Source: Aliarcobacter sp. (GTDB lineage Bacteria; Campylobacterota; Campylobacteria; Campylobacterales; Arcobacteraceae). From it: 64,000 bases of DNA. Shown piece by piece: positions 44,545-54,753 of this stretch; positions within the stretch are counted from its first letter, which is position 1; every line of letters starts with the position of its first letter. The translations under genes were made by a program, and so were the position numbers. The stretch is from positions 62,001 through 126,000 of the forward strand of contig JAQTXB010000003.1 in NCBI GenBank assembly GCA_028688995.1, written 5' to 3'. The notes beneath the pieces were generated by a model, which was given only the letters and a program-made list of their open reading frames with translations, had not been told where the DNA came from and ran no database searches.

Positions 44545-44830
44545 ATAGATTAGTTTTACGTTGGAGATTGTGGATTTGTTTATGGTGATACTTCTTACTT
44601 TTTGCCTGCAAGTAGGATTTCATCTTTTTACTAAAGAAAAGTTAGCAAAAAGAAAAGTAGAATCCTCAAAGAATAAGAAATAGAACAGTCAAACACAGTA
44701 AGTAAATTTTATATAAGACAAGATACAAGAAGAAAATAATAAAAGACTTGATACAAGCCTTTTATAATAGAAAGTTTTGATACAATAAAATTTCGTATTT
44801 AATAATAATTTCTTATTAATTGAAGGTCCC
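44545..44830. other. Intergenic stretch without a recognisable gene
   Basis: No convincing frame with a ribosome site was seen on either strand. The stretch 44600-44680 holds A/G-rich segments resembling common dispersed AAAAGAAAAGT-type intergenic repeats. The last 60 bases are A/T rich and contain GAAGG (44821-44825), the ribosome site of the next gene. A small RNA cannot be excluded. Confidence 0.4.
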
Positions 44831-45325
44831 ATGGAAATTGAAACTAATAATTCTTCTTTATACCAAACAATAAAATCAAAATTCGATTTTATAACATCAA
44901 ACAATGAAAAAGATTGGCTTTTAGCATTAAATTGGATTTTAGTGTTAGAATATTTTTCTGCTGTTTTAGAGTATATTTTTATTGATAGTGCTAAAAAATT
45001 TATTATAAATATTCCAGATGGAATGTTAAAAGAGCTGCTAATTGCTATTATGATAGTAGTTTTTATTTGGTATAGTATTTATAATTTTATTTTTATGAAA
45101 AAAGAACAGTTTTTTATCTTTACCCTTTATATCTCTTTGTGTATTTATTTGTTAATTACAAATGATTTATCTTTTAATCTTTTAGCCCATAATTTAAACC
45201 TTTTTGAAATCACAATTGATGGATTTGGATTTTATATGATGTTTCAAATACTCTTAAAATTTGTTATTCTTTATTTAATTTATAAGATGTTAATTGCATT
45301 AAAAAACAGAAATAGACTCTTATAA
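44831..45325 (+). CDS. Hypothetical four-helix inner-membrane protein
   Basis: 164 residues, ATG 44831 six bases after GAAGG. A soluble N-terminus of about 30 residues is followed by about four hydrophobic helices (WILVLEYFSAVLEYIFI, LLIAIMIVVFIWYSIYNFIF, FIFTLYISLCIYLLI, MMFQILLKFVILYLIYKML). No family motif recognised. Lies between the secDF terminator and another small membrane gene; function unknown. Confidence 0.7.
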   Translation: MEIETNNSSLYQTIKSKFDFITSNNEKDWLLALNWILVLEYFSAVLEYIFIDSAKKFIINIPDGMLKELLIAIMIVVFIWYSIYNFIFMKKEQFFIFTLYISLCIYLLITNDLSFNLLAHNLNLFEITIDGFGFYMMFQILLKFVILYLIYKMLIALKNRNRLL

Positions 45326-45331
45326 CTAGAT

Positions 45332-45360
45332 AGATAAAAAGCAATCTTTTATCATTTTTT
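45332..45360 (+). terminator. Intrinsic terminator after the four-helix membrane protein gene
   Basis: GATAAAA (45333-45339) / TTTTATC (45347-45353) with a seven-base loop, followed by ATTTTTT. Confidence 0.7.
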
Positions 45361-45411
45361 AGCTAATATATTTGCCTTAACAAAAGCAAAAATTATAATT
45401 AAAGGATAAAA

Positions 45412-45756
45412 ATGGATTGGGGTAAAGTAATTTATATTTTCTTTTCACTAATGTCTTTAACTACAACTGCTGGATTTTTATATGAACCAAATGCAATCGC
45501 ACTGTTTATAGCAGCTGGAGTTAATGTAATCTCAACAATACTAAAACTTGGAGTTAAAAATCTACTCTCAGCAGAACTATTAGCTAGTTCATTAGTTGCA
45601 GATTTACATCTAATCCCTTCATTTATGGTACTGACATTTACAAATGATTTACCATTATCAATATCTTTAGCAATAGGTGCTGTTGTTGCTAATATTTTCT
45701 CAATAGCATTAGCTTTAATTGAGAGTGCAAAAAGTCAAGAAAAGGATGAATTTTAA
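45412..45756 (+). CDS. Small inner-membrane protein conserved beside leuS in Campylobacterota
   Basis: 114 residues, strongly hydrophobic with about four helices ([77 protein letters not shown]). It resembles small uncharacterised proteins of Campylobacterota (possibly DUF6394). Ribosome site AAAGGA. The stop codon overlaps the leuS start by one base (TAATG), which ties its expression to leuS. Confidence 0.65.
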   Translation: MDWGKVIYIFFSLMSLTTTAGFLYEPNAIALFIAAGVNVISTILKLGVKNLLSAELLASSLVADLHLIPSFMVLTFTNDLPLSISLAIGAVVANIFSIALALIESAKSQEKDEF

Positions 45757-48221
45757 TGGAATATATTTCAAAAGAGATTGAAAAAAAATGGCAAACTTTT
45801 TGGAGTGAAAATCAATCTTTTGAGCCAAGCGATGATTTAACAAAAGATAAAAAATATATTTTAAGTATGTTCCCATACCCAAGTGGAAGAATTCATATGG
45901 GACATGTAAGAAACTATTGTCTAGGAGATGCTTTTGCTAGACATTTTAGAAAATCTGATTTTAATGTTTTACACCCAATTGGTTGGGATAGTTTTGGAAT
46001 GCCAGCAGAAAATGCAGCTATAAAAAATAAACTTCATCCAAAAAAATGGACTTATGAAAATATCGATTATATGAGAGATGAACTAAAAGCTTTAGGTTTA
46101 TCTTTTTCTGAAACAAGAGAGTTTGCAACAAGTGATGAACTTTATACTAAATGGGAACAAGAATTTGTTATCAAAATGTATGAATCAGGAATTATTTACA
46201 GAAAATCTTCAATCGTAAACTGGTGCGAAGAGTGTCATACAGTTTTAGCAAATGAGCAAGTTGAAGAGGGTTGTTGTTGGAGATGTGATAATGAAGTTAA
46301 ACAAAAAGAGATGCCAGGATATTATGTAGGAATTACAAAATATGCTCAAGAATTACTTGATGATTTAGAATTATTAAAAAATGACTGGCCAAGCCAAGTT
46401 TTAACAATGCAAGAAAATTGGATTGGAAGAAGTGAAGGTTTAGAGTTTAAATTTGAGTTATCAGAAGAATCAAAAGCAAAATTAGAGAGACAATTCTCTA
46501 AATATACAGTATTTACAACAAGACCTGATACTATTTATGGTGTTTCTTATTCAGCACTTGCACCTGAACATCCAATTGTAAAATATATAGTTGAAAATAA
46601 TTTATTGCCTGATAATAAAATCAAAGCAATTAAAGAGATGCAAAAAGTAAGTGAAAGAGATAGAGCAACTCAAGATAAAGAGGGAATATCTTTAGAAATT
46701 GATGTAATGCATCCATTAACAGGTGCAAAAGTTCCTGTATGGGTAGCAAACTTTGTATTAGGTTCATATGGTGGAGGTGCAGTAATGGCTGTTCCTGCCC
46801 ATGACCAAAGAGATTTTGAATTTGCAAAAAAATATGATTTACCTATAAAACAAGTAATTGTTGGTGAGGCTGGAATAATTGAAAAACCAACTGAAGCATT
46901 TACAGGTGAGGGTAAATTAATTGATAGTGAAGGTTTTACAAATTTAGAAAATCAAAAAGCAAAAAAATCAATTATTTATCATTTTGAACAAAACTCTTTA
47001 GGTGTAAAACAAGTTAATTTTAAACTAAGAGATTGGGGAGTTTCAAGACAAAGATATTGGGGAGCACCAATTCCTTTTGTTCATTGTGACTCTTGTGGAT
47101 TAGTTCCTGAAAAAATTGAAAATTTACCAATTGCATTACCTGAAGATGTTGAAATCACAGGTGAAGGAAATCCATTAGATAATCATCCAACTTGGAAACA
47201 TTGTTCTTGTCCAAAATGTGGAAAACCAGCAACTAGAGAAACAGATACTTTAGATACATTTGTTCAATCTTCTTGGTATTTTTTAAGATATGCAACAAAT
47301 CCAAAATCTTGGAATGAAGTTGGTATTTCAAAATCTGATAGTGACTATTGGATGGATGTAGACCAATATATTGGTGGAATTGAACATGCAATTTTACACC
47401 TTTTATATGCAAGATTTTTCACAAAAGTATTAAATGACTTAGGATATACAAATTCAAGAGAACCATTTAAAAAGCTTCTTACTCAAGGTATGGTTTTAAA
47501 AGATGGAGCAAAAATGTCTAAGTCAAAAGGAAACGTAGTTGATCCTGATTTAATCGTTGAAAAATATGGAGCAGATACAGCAAGACTATTTATGTTATTT
47601 GCAGCACCACCTACAAAAGAACTTGAATGGAATGATAGTGCAGTTGATGGAGCATATAGATTTATTAAAAAATTCTATGAAAGAGCTGCTAATGTAACAA
47701 AAAATGGCCTAGCTAACTTTGCTACACTTGACCATTCAACTTTGAATAAAGATGAAAAAGAAGCGAGAAAAAAAGTATATGATGCTTTAATTAAATCAAA
47801 TGAAGTTTTTAATAAAACTTATACTTTTAATACTTTAATTGCTTCTTGTATGGAAGCATTAAATGCTTTACAAGCTCAAAAAAATGAAACTGTTTGGGCA
47901 GAAGGTTATTATATTTTAACAAATATTTTAGAGCCAATTATTCCCCATGCATGTTGGGAATTATCAAAACAATTATTTAATCTTGAGAATTTCAATAAAA
48001 AACTTGAAATTAAAGATGAAGTTTTTGCATTTGATACTATAATTTTAGCAGTTACAGTTAATGGTAAAAAAAGATGTGAAATTGAAGTAACACCAGATAC
48101 TTCAAAAGATGAAATTTTAGCACTTGCAAAAACTGCAGCTGCAAAATGGTTAGGTGAGAGTGAGTTATTAAAAGAGATTGTTGTTCCAAATAAACTTGTA
48201 AATTTTGTTATAAAAGGATAA
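45756..48221 (+). CDS. leuS: Leucyl-tRNA synthetase
   Basis: 821 residues, class I. HIGH-type motif [15 protein letters not shown] near residue 40, a CP1 editing domain (about 225-420, including TTRPDTIYG and [13 protein letters not shown]), zinc-type cysteine pairs (CEECHT...CCWRCDNE) and [10 protein letters not shown]. Complete. Confidence 0.97.
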   Translation: MEYISKEIEKKWQTFWSENQSFEPSDDLTKDKKYILSMFPYPSGRIHMGHVRNYCLGDAFARHFRKSDFNVLHPIGWDSFGMPAENAAIKNKLHPKKWTYENIDYMRDELKALGLSFSETREFATSDELYTKWEQEFVIKMYESGIIYRKSSIVNWCEECHTVLANEQVEEGCCWRCDNEVKQKEMPGYYVGITKYAQELLDDLELLKNDWPSQVLTMQENWIGRSEGLEFKFELSEESKAKLERQFSKYTVFTTRPDTIYGVSYSALAPEHPIVKYIVENNLLPDNKIKAIKEMQKVSERDRATQDKEGISLEIDVMHPLTGAKVPVWVANFVLGSYGGGAVMAVPAHDQRDFEFAKKYDLPIKQVIVGEAGIIEKPTEAFTGEGKLIDSEGFTNLENQKAKKSIIYHFEQNSLGVKQVNFKLRDWGVSRQRYWGAPIPFVHCDSCGLVPEKIENLPIALPEDVEITGEGNPLDNHPTWKHCSCPKCGKPATRETDTLDTFVQSSWYFLRYATNPKSWNEVGISKSDSDYWMDVDQYIGGIEHAILHLLYARFFTKVLNDLGYTNSREPFKKLLTQGMVLKDGAKMSKSKGNVVDPDLIVEKYGADTARLFMLFAAPPTKELEWNDSAVDGAYRFIKKFYERAANVTKNGLANFATLDHSTLNKDEKEARKKVYDALIKSNEVFNKTYTFNTLIASCMEALNALQAQKNETVWAEGYYILTNILEPIIPHACWELSKQLFNLENFNKKLEIKDEVFAFDTIILAVTVNGKKRCEIEVTPDTSKDEILALAKTAAAKWLGESELLKEIVVPNKLVNFVIKG

Positions 48222-48228
48222 TACCAAT

Positions 48229-48756
48229 ATGAATATTTTAAAAAAAGTACTATTTGTACTTTTTACTTTTACTATTTCATTTTCATTTTTAGGATGTGGA
48301 TATAAACCTTCAAGTTATTATGCAAAAGAAGAACTTTCTGGTAATGTATTTATAAATGTACTTGTAAATTTAGAAGATCCAAAAAATACAGTTTTAGTAA
48401 AAGATTCTATAAATCAAATTTTAATTCAAAAATTAGATTCACAGCTTGTTACAAAAGAATCCTTAGCTGATGTTGTGATGAATTTATCTGTAAATTCCGT
48501 TCAAATGGATGTTTTACAGTATGATACTTCAGGATATAACAAATTATATAAAGCAACTATTCGTATAAAAATTGCTTATTTTAAAAAGAGTGAAAATAAA
48601 AGAAGATCATTTGATTTAGAAGGTGAATATGATTTCTCTGTGGATAATGGAACTACAATATCAGATAGCCAACGATTTGATGCTATAAAAGCTGCTTCTG
48701 AAAAAGCTTTAGAGGAGTTTATATCAAAAGTAGCAGTTACAGCACACAAAAAATAA
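48229..48756 (+). CDS. lptE: LPS-assembly lipoprotein LptE-like
   Basis: 175 residues with a lipoprotein signal, lipobox FLGC at Cys23, followed by GYKPSSYYA typical of LptE. The remainder is a mixed alpha/beta periplasmic domain with variable sequence. It plugs the LptD barrel in the outer membrane. The location between leuS and folC is the usual one in Campylobacterota and strengthens the call. Confidence 0.8.
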   Translation: MNILKKVLFVLFTFTISFSFLGCGYKPSSYYAKEELSGNVFINVLVNLEDPKNTVLVKDSINQILIQKLDSQLVTKESLADVVMNLSVNSVQMDVLQYDTSGYNKLYKATIRIKIAYFKKSENKRRSFDLEGEYDFSVDNGTTISDSQRFDAIKAASEKALEEFISKVAVTAHKK

Positions 48757-48757
48757 A

Positions 48758-49930
48758 ATGCAATTGAATTTAAAAAAAATAAACTTAGAAGAGTTTTTGA
48801 AATATAAAACTCTTTATTATGACAAGATAGATTTTAGCTTTGTAAAATCTTCTTGGGAAAAACTATCAGAAAAAATAAAACTCCCTTTTGTAATTCATAT
48901 TGTTGGAACTAATGGGAAAGGAAGTACTGGAAGATTTTTAGCTCATTATTTATATAAAAAAGAGTTCAAAGTATTACATTATAGCTCACCACATATTTTA
49001 AAATTTAATGAAAGAATTTGGATAAATGGTTTTGATGTAAGCGATGAAGCACTAGAAACCGCCCACCAATTTTTACAAGATTTATTTGAGATTGAGCTTT
49101 TAGAAAAACTTACATATTTTGAATATACAACTCTTTTAGCCTTTTATTTATCAAAAGATTTTGATTATTTAGTTTTAGAAGCAGGACTTGGTGGAGAGTT
49201 TGATGCAACAAATGTTGTAGAAAATAATCTTTCATTAATTACAACTATTGGACTTGACCATCAAAGTTTTTTGGGAAATACAGTTGAAGAAATAGCAGCT
49301 ACAAAAATGCGCTCAGTTGATAATAAAATGCTTATTGGTTATCAAGTTTTTCCTGAAGTTGTGCAAACTGCTTTTAAAGTAAAAGAACAAATTTTAAAAG
49401 AGAGAAATAGAAATATTGAAATTCTAGAAGTAAAAGAGTTTGATAAATATTCAATAAATGATAAGTTTGCTTCATATTTAAAAAGAAATTTGCATCTAGT
49501 AATTACTTGTTTGCAAGAGTTAAAAATTCCTATTGATACAAAACTTTTTGATGATGTTAAACTTTTTGGAAGATGTCAAAAAATAGCTTCAAATATAACT
49601 ATTGATGTGGGACACAATCCACTAGCTGCAACTGTAATTGCAAAAGAGTTTAAGAATAAGAAAATTACTTTAATCTATAACTCTTATGCTGATAAGGATT
49701 ACACTGAGGTTTTAAGAATCTTAAAACCAATTATAAAAGAACTTGTAATAATTGAACTTGATGATAAAAGAGTTGTACAAAAAGAGGAATTATTAAAAGT
49801 TATTAAACAATTAAATATAACAAATATAGAGACAATAAAAATAGAAGAAAATGAAGAGTATTTAGTTTTTGGTTCATTTTTAGTTGTTGAAAAATTCTTA
49901 TCTTTGATTGGCTTTAATGAAAACTCTTGA
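48758..49930 (+). CDS. folC: Folylpolyglutamate synthase / dihydrofolate synthase
   Basis: 390 residues. P-loop GTNGKGSTGRF, then HYSSPHILKFNERIWING, GLGGEFDATN and the GLDHQSFLGNTVEEIAATK segment; the C-terminal ligase domain has DVGHNPLAA. Starts one base after the lptE stop. Its 3' end overlaps the helicase gene by 14 bases. Confidence 0.93.
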   Translation: MQLNLKKINLEEFLKYKTLYYDKIDFSFVKSSWEKLSEKIKLPFVIHIVGTNGKGSTGRFLAHYLYKKEFKVLHYSSPHILKFNERIWINGFDVSDEALETAHQFLQDLFEIELLEKLTYFEYTTLLAFYLSKDFDYLVLEAGLGGEFDATNVVENNLSLITTIGLDHQSFLGNTVEEIAATKMRSVDNKMLIGYQVFPEVVQTAFKVKEQILKERNRNIEILEVKEFDKYSINDKFASYLKRNLHLVITCLQELKIPIDTKLFDDVKLFGRCQKIASNITIDVGHNPLAATVIAKEFKNKKITLIYNSYADKDYTEVLRILKPIIKELVIIELDDKRVVQKEELLKVIKQLNITNIETIKIEENEEYLVFGSFLVVEKFLSLIGFNENS

Positions 49931-52040
49931 GAAACAACTTGAAAATCTTTATATTCAAAAAAATAAAATAGATGAAGAAATTGAGCTTTTAAAAGAAAAA
50001 ATAAAATTTGAAAAAGAGAAAGTTCTTGTAAAAAAAGATTTTACAAAAAATGAAAAAATAGAACTTTTTAAATCTCTATTTGTAGCCAGATTTGATATTT
50101 ATGCAAAAAAATGGGTTAGCCGTGATGGCAGTAAACAAGGTTTTTATCCAGTAACTGCCACTTTTCAAGGTGAAGATTATTTGCCTTTGACAAATTATCA
50201 AATTGAAGAGCATTTAAGAGGAAATGTTTTTTTAGCTACATATTGTATTGATTCTAAAAATTTCTCTAAATTTATTGTTTTTGAAATAATTGATGAAGAT
50301 AAATATAAACTTCAAATCGCACTAAACTCTTTAAATATTAGAGCTTATTATGAATTAAACTCTTACAATGCAGTTTTTGCTTGGATATTTTTAGAAGAGG
50401 AATTGCCTTCAAAAATTGTTTTTAATTTTGCTCAATTTATATTAAAAAAAGCAAATATAAGTGCAAAAATTTATCCAAATAAAGAGTTTGCTACAAAAGA
50501 GAGTTTAGGAAATAGTCTTGAACTTCCCCTACATTTAAAATTAAGAGATAAAAATAAAACAGTTTTTATTGATGTAAATACAAATAAAATTTACGAAGAC
50601 CAATGGATGGTTTTAAATTCAGTTCAAAAGGTTTCAAAACAGATTGTTTATAGTTTTAATGAAAATTCAGATTCTGTAAATTATGAAAAAGATTTTGAGA
50701 AAATAAGTTTTCCCATGGAAAAGCTAGAGATTGTTTTATCTGATTTTATCTATATTCCAACACTTAATTTATCAAAATCATTTTTGAATAAATTAAAATC
50801 ATTTGCAACCTTTGAAAATCCTCAAATCAAAATTCTTTTGAATTTGAGAAAACCTTTGTACAACACTCCTAAATACATAAAATCATTTGATGAAGATGAT
50901 AAATATTTGATGCTTCCACGAGGATTAAAAGAGAAAGTTGTAGATTTTTTTAATGTTAATGCTCTAAAGTTCTCTTTTATTGATAAAAGAAATTATAAAG
51001 GGATAGAAACTAAAAAAGTTACATTTACTTTGCGACCAGAGCAAAGTGATGCAATAAAAGAGATTAAAAAAACAGATTTCTCAATTTGCGTAGCACCTCC
51101 TGGTTTTGGAAAAACTCTACTTGGTGCCAAGATTTTTGAGCAAAGAGCATGTACAACTATGATTGTAGTAAATAAAAATATGCTTTTAAATCAATGGATT
51201 GAGAGGTTTGTTGATTATTTTGGATATGAAAAAAAAGATATAGGATATTTAGGAAAAGGTCATAATAAATTAAATGGAATAATTGATGTGGCAACCATGC
51301 AAAGCTTAAAAAATGACCCTGAAATAATTAATAACTACTCTTTTGTAATAGTTGATGAGTGTCATCATATTCCTGCAATTACCTTTGAGCAAATTATTAA
51401 AAACTTTAAAGGTAAATATATTTTAGGTTTAAGTGCAACACCAAATAGAAAAGATGATTTACAACCAATTTTATATCAACAATTAGGTGAGATTTCTTAT
51501 GAATATAAGAAAAAAAGAACCCATACAAATAGGCTTCAAATCATTAGAACTGATTTTGAAAGTACAGCTGATAATTACGCTACAATCATAAATGAATTGT
51601 GTCTTGATGAAAATAGAAATAATTTAATAGTTGAAGCTATAAAAACTAATATTGAAAGAAAAATTTTAGTTTTAACTGATAGAATTGAGCATATAAATAT
51701 TTTAGAAAATCTTTTACGAAAAGAGGAAATAGATTATATTTGTGTCCATGGAAGTCTTAATAAAAAAGAACAAGTAGAAAATATGGCTTTAGTAAATACA
51801 AAGTCTTTAATACTTGCAACAACATCGTATTTTGGTGAAGGAATAGATTTTCCTCACTTAAATACGATTATGTTTGTTACTCCAATTTCATATTATGGAA
51901 GACTTGTTCAATATCTTGGACGAATTGGACGAGGAAATCAAGAGTGTTTAGCCATTGATTTCTTAGATTCAAAAAATGCAATGTTAAACTCAGCCTATAA
52001 AAAAAGGTTAGAGGGATATAAACAGATGCATTACAAATAA
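49917..52040 (+). CDS. Superfamily 2 helicase with N-terminal primase-like (TOTE-type AEP) domain
   Basis: 707 residues from ATG 49917; a TTG at 49908 is less likely. Residues 1-35 are a coiled coil. Residues about 45-240 follow the archaeo-eukaryotic primase domain of TOTE conflict systems (LFKSLFVARFDIYAKKWVS, GFYPVT, LPLTNYQIEEHLRG, YPNKE, GNSLELPLHL, YEDQWMVLNSVQKVS), but the usual DFD and RSGNGAH catalytic segments read FEIID and LNSYNA, so primase activity is probably lost. The helicase has Walker A with Lys399 (PPGFGKT), DECH at 480-483, and motif VI QYLGRIGRG. It may unwind or remodel nucleic acid; role unknown. Confidence 0.8.
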   Translation: MKTLEKQLENLYIQKNKIDEEIELLKEKIKFEKEKVLVKKDFTKNEKIELFKSLFVARFDIYAKKWVSRDGSKQGFYPVTATFQGEDYLPLTNYQIEEHLRGNVFLATYCIDSKNFSKFIVFEIIDEDKYKLQIALNSLNIRAYYELNSYNAVFAWIFLEEELPSKIVFNFAQFILKKANISAKIYPNKEFATKESLGNSLELPLHLKLRDKNKTVFIDVNTNKIYEDQWMVLNSVQKVSKQIVYSFNENSDSVNYEKDFEKISFPMEKLEIVLSDFIYIPTLNLSKSFLNKLKSFATFENPQIKILLNLRKPLYNTPKYIKSFDEDDKYLMLPRGLKEKVVDFFNVNALKFSFIDKRNYKGIETKKVTFTLRPEQSDAIKEIKKTDFSICVAPPGFGKTLLGAKIFEQRACTTMIVVNKNMLLNQWIERFVDYFGYEKKDIGYLGKGHNKLNGIIDVATMQSLKNDPEIINNYSFVIVDECHHIPAITFEQIIKNFKGKYILGLSATPNRKDDLQPILYQQLGEISYEYKKKRTHTNRLQIIRTDFESTADNYATIINELCLDENRNNLIVEAIKTNIERKILVLTDRIEHINILENLLRKEEIDYICVHGSLNKKEQVENMALVNTKSLILATTSYFGEGIDFPHLNTIMFVTPISYYGRLVQYLGRIGRGNQECLAIDFLDSKNAMLNSAYKKRLEGYKQMHYK

Positions 52041-52060
52041 ATTTATAAAAAGGGAAGTAG

Positions 52061-53674
52061 ATGTTAGGAATTATAGTTGCAACAACACTTATTGCATTAA
52101 TCTTAAATTTAATTTTAAAAAAAGTGCAACTACCAACTATTATTGGTTATATATTAACAGGTACGATTATAGCTTATGTTTTTGATTTACATCACGCTGT
52201 AGATAATCACTCACTAAAAGAGATTGCTGAGTTTGGTGTGGTTTTTTTAATGTTTACAATTGGACTAGAATTTTCTTTAAATCATCTAAAAAAGATGAAA
52301 CGAGAGGTTTTTGTAACAGGAACTTTGCAAATAGTTGTAACTACTGTAGTTGTATATTTAATTACAAGATTTATTGTTGGTTTTGATACACAAACAGCAC
52401 TTATTATTGGAACAGCACTTTCACTATCTTCAACAGCAATTGTTTTAAAAACATTTAATGAAACAAAAGAGATAAAAAAACCACATGGTAGAAGAGTTTT
52501 AGGAATTTTAATAATGCAAGATATTGCAGTTATTCCAATACTTTTAATGATTTCATTTTTTTCAATGACAGATGATGGTGCTTTGATTTTTACAATTGGT
52601 AAAACAATTTTAGCAGCAATTGTATTGTTGGCACTTCTATATTTTAGTGGAAAGTATTTGTTAGAACCATTTTTAAGATATGTTTCTTCTACAAAATCAG
52701 ATGAATTATTTGTGGCTTCAGTTTTACTTTTAGCTATGGGTTCTGCGTATTTAGCATATTACTTTGGATTTTCATATTCACTTGGAGCATTCATTGCAGG
52801 TATGATGATTTCAGAAACTAAATTTAAACACCAAGTTGAAGCTGACCTTATTCCTTTTAGAAATATTCTTTTAGGTGTATTTTTCGTAACAGTTGGTATG
52901 CAAATTAATTTTAAAGTTATCTATGAATATGCTTGGATAATTGCAATAATCTTACCTTTAGTAATGGGACTAAAATATATTGTTATTTACACGCTTATCA
53001 GATTTGAAGATAACAAAAGAGTTGCTTTTAAATCAGCACTTGCTCTAATACAAATAGGAGAATTTTCTCTTGCAATTTTAGAGTTAGCACGTAGTCAAAA
53101 TTTAGTTGATGTAACTTATTCTCAAGTACTAATAGTTACTATTGTAATATCTATGATTTTAACACCATTTATTTTAAAAAATTTATCAAAAGCAGCCGCA
53201 AAACTGATTCCAGAAGATGTGATGATGATTACAAATACTTACAATGTTTCAGAAGACACAGAAAATCATGTTGTTGTTTTAGGATATGGAAGTTTTGGAC
53301 AAGCAATTGTAAATGAATTAAAATCATTTGGACAAAATTATGTTATTTTAGAGCATAATATAAAGTTTTATCAAATAGGAAAAGAAAGGGGTGAACCAAT
53401 TGTATTTGGAAATGCTGCCCAAAGACATATTTTAAACTCAATAAATATTACTAAATCATCAGCTGTAATTGTTGCTGTTACTAACCCTGAAATATTAAAC
53501 CTTATTTGTGAGGCAGTTAATGATTTAACACATAATAGTAAAACAATTGTAACTGTTACAAATGATGAAGAAAGAGAAGCTTTAAAAGGTTTACATTTAA
53601 AACATGTTATTGTTGAGACAAATCAAATTGCGCGAGCTGTTGTGGATGAAGTTATGTATTGTAGGCTCTCTTAG
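52061..53674 (+). CDS. Kef-type monovalent cation:proton antiporter with TrkA-N domain
   Basis: 537 residues. About 12 membrane helices of the CPA2 family (EFGVVFLMFTIGLEFSLNHLKKM; SLSSTAIVLKTF; IMQDIAVIPILLM), then a cytoplasmic TrkA-N/RCK domain from about residue 400 (HVVVLGYGSFGQAIVNEL) that binds NAD(H). Exchanges K+ or Na+ for H+. Preceded by AAGGGAAG. Confidence 0.92.
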   Translation: MLGIIVATTLIALILNLILKKVQLPTIIGYILTGTIIAYVFDLHHAVDNHSLKEIAEFGVVFLMFTIGLEFSLNHLKKMKREVFVTGTLQIVVTTVVVYLITRFIVGFDTQTALIIGTALSLSSTAIVLKTFNETKEIKKPHGRRVLGILIMQDIAVIPILLMISFFSMTDDGALIFTIGKTILAAIVLLALLYFSGKYLLEPFLRYVSSTKSDELFVASVLLLAMGSAYLAYYFGFSYSLGAFIAGMMISETKFKHQVEADLIPFRNILLGVFFVTVGMQINFKVIYEYAWIIAIILPLVMGLKYIVIYTLIRFEDNKRVAFKSALALIQIGEFSLAILELARSQNLVDVTYSQVLIVTIVISMILTPFILKNLSKAAAKLIPEDVMMITNTYNVSEDTENHVVVLGYGSFGQAIVNELKSFGQNYVILEHNIKFYQIGKERGEPIVFGNAAQRHILNSINITKSSAVIVAVTNPEILNLICEAVNDLTHNSKTIVTVTNDEEREALKGLHLKHVIVETNQIARAVVDEVMYCRLS

Positions 53675-53703
53675 TCAGAAAATTTAAATTTTAAGGTAAT
53701 TCC

Positions 53704-54753
53704 ATGAATATAGAAAATATGAAAATTATTTCAATAGATGATAATAAAACAAATCTTTTGATAATTGAGAGTTATGCCAAACTACTTTCTTTAAAAATAG
53801 ATAGTTTTACAGAACCAAAAGAAGCTTTAATTTCTATAGAATCTTGTGAATATGATTTAGTAATAGTTGATTATATGATGCCTGATATTGATGGATTAGA
53901 ATTTATAAAAAGATTTAGAGAAAATAATACTGATACACCAATTATTATGCTTACAGCAGTTGGTGATGATATGCAACTTCAAATAAAAGCATTAGAGTAT
54001 GGAGCTAATGATTTTTTGAGTAAACCAATAAATGCACCTGCATTTAAAGCAAGAATTATTAATATGCTAAAACTTAGAAAAAGCCAGTTATTATTAAAAG
54101 ATAAAGCTTTATTATTACAAGAAGAGGTAGATAAAGCAACTTTTCGATTAAAAGAATCAGAACAAGAAATTTTACAAATGCTAGGTAAAACTGCTGAATA
54201 TAAAGATCCTGAAACTAATGCTCATACACAAAGAGTAGCCCACTATTGTAAGCTTTTAACAAAAGCTTATGGTTTGGATGAAGAATTACAAGATATTATT
54301 TATTATGCTTCCCCATTTCATGATATAGGCAAAATTGGAATTCCTGATAGGATTCTTTTAAAAGCTGGTAAATTAGATGATGATGAATATAATATAATGA
54401 AAAAACATTCACAAATTGGATATGAGATTTTAAAAGGTTCAAAAAGTAAATATTTAAAAGCAGGTGGAGTAATTGCATATAACCATCATGAAAAATATGA
54501 TGGAAGTGGTTATCCAAATGGTTTAAAAGGTGAAAATATACCACTTTTTGGGAGAATAACAGCAATTGCGGATGTTTTTGATGCATTAACTTCAAATAGA
54601 CCATATAAAAAAGCTTGGAATATTGATGAAGCGTTTAATCTTTTATTAGAAGAAAAAGAGAAACATTTTGATCCTATTCTTGTGGATTTATTCATAAAAA
54701 ATAAAGATATAGTTATTGATATTTATAATAAATTCTTACAAGAAAAGAATTAA
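53704..54753 (+). CDS. Response regulator with HD-GYP c-di-GMP phosphodiesterase domain
   Basis: 349 residues. Receiver domain about 5-125 (SIDDNKTN; IVDYMMPDIDG with phospho-acceptor Asp; LSKPI), a short coiled coil, then HD-GYP about 150-345 with HDIGKIGIPD and HHEKYDGSGYP intact, so c-di-GMP hydrolysis is expected. The stop codon overlaps the start of the haem-motif kinase (TAATG), which makes that kinase its probable partner. Confidence 0.94.
   Translation: MNIENMKIISIDDNKTNLLIIESYAKLLSLKIDSFTEPKEALISIESCEYDLVIVDYMMPDIDGLEFIKRFRENNTDTPIIMLTAVGDDMQLQIKALEYGANDFLSKPINAPAFKARIINMLKLRKSQLLLKDKALLLQEEVDKATFRLKESEQEILQMLGKTAEYKDPETNAHTQRVAHYCKLLTKAYGLDEELQDIIYYASPFHDIGKIGIPDRILLKAGKLDDDEYNIMKKHSQIGYEILKGSKSKYLKAGGVIAYNHHEKYDGSGYPNGLKGENIPLFGRITAIADVFDALTSNRPYKKAWNIDEAFNLLLEEKEKHFDPILVDLFIKNKDIVIDIYNKFLQEKN

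Noticed and set aside
44600..44700. Small RNA or gene remnant in the gap after secF
   Set aside because: Only A/G-rich repeat-like sequence without a promoter-terminator pair or coding frame that could be supported.
46270..46320. Altered or damaged zinc motif in leuS
   Set aside because: The cysteine pattern CEECHT...CCWRCDNE is a normal variant in bacterial leucyl-tRNA synthetases and the gene is otherwise intact.
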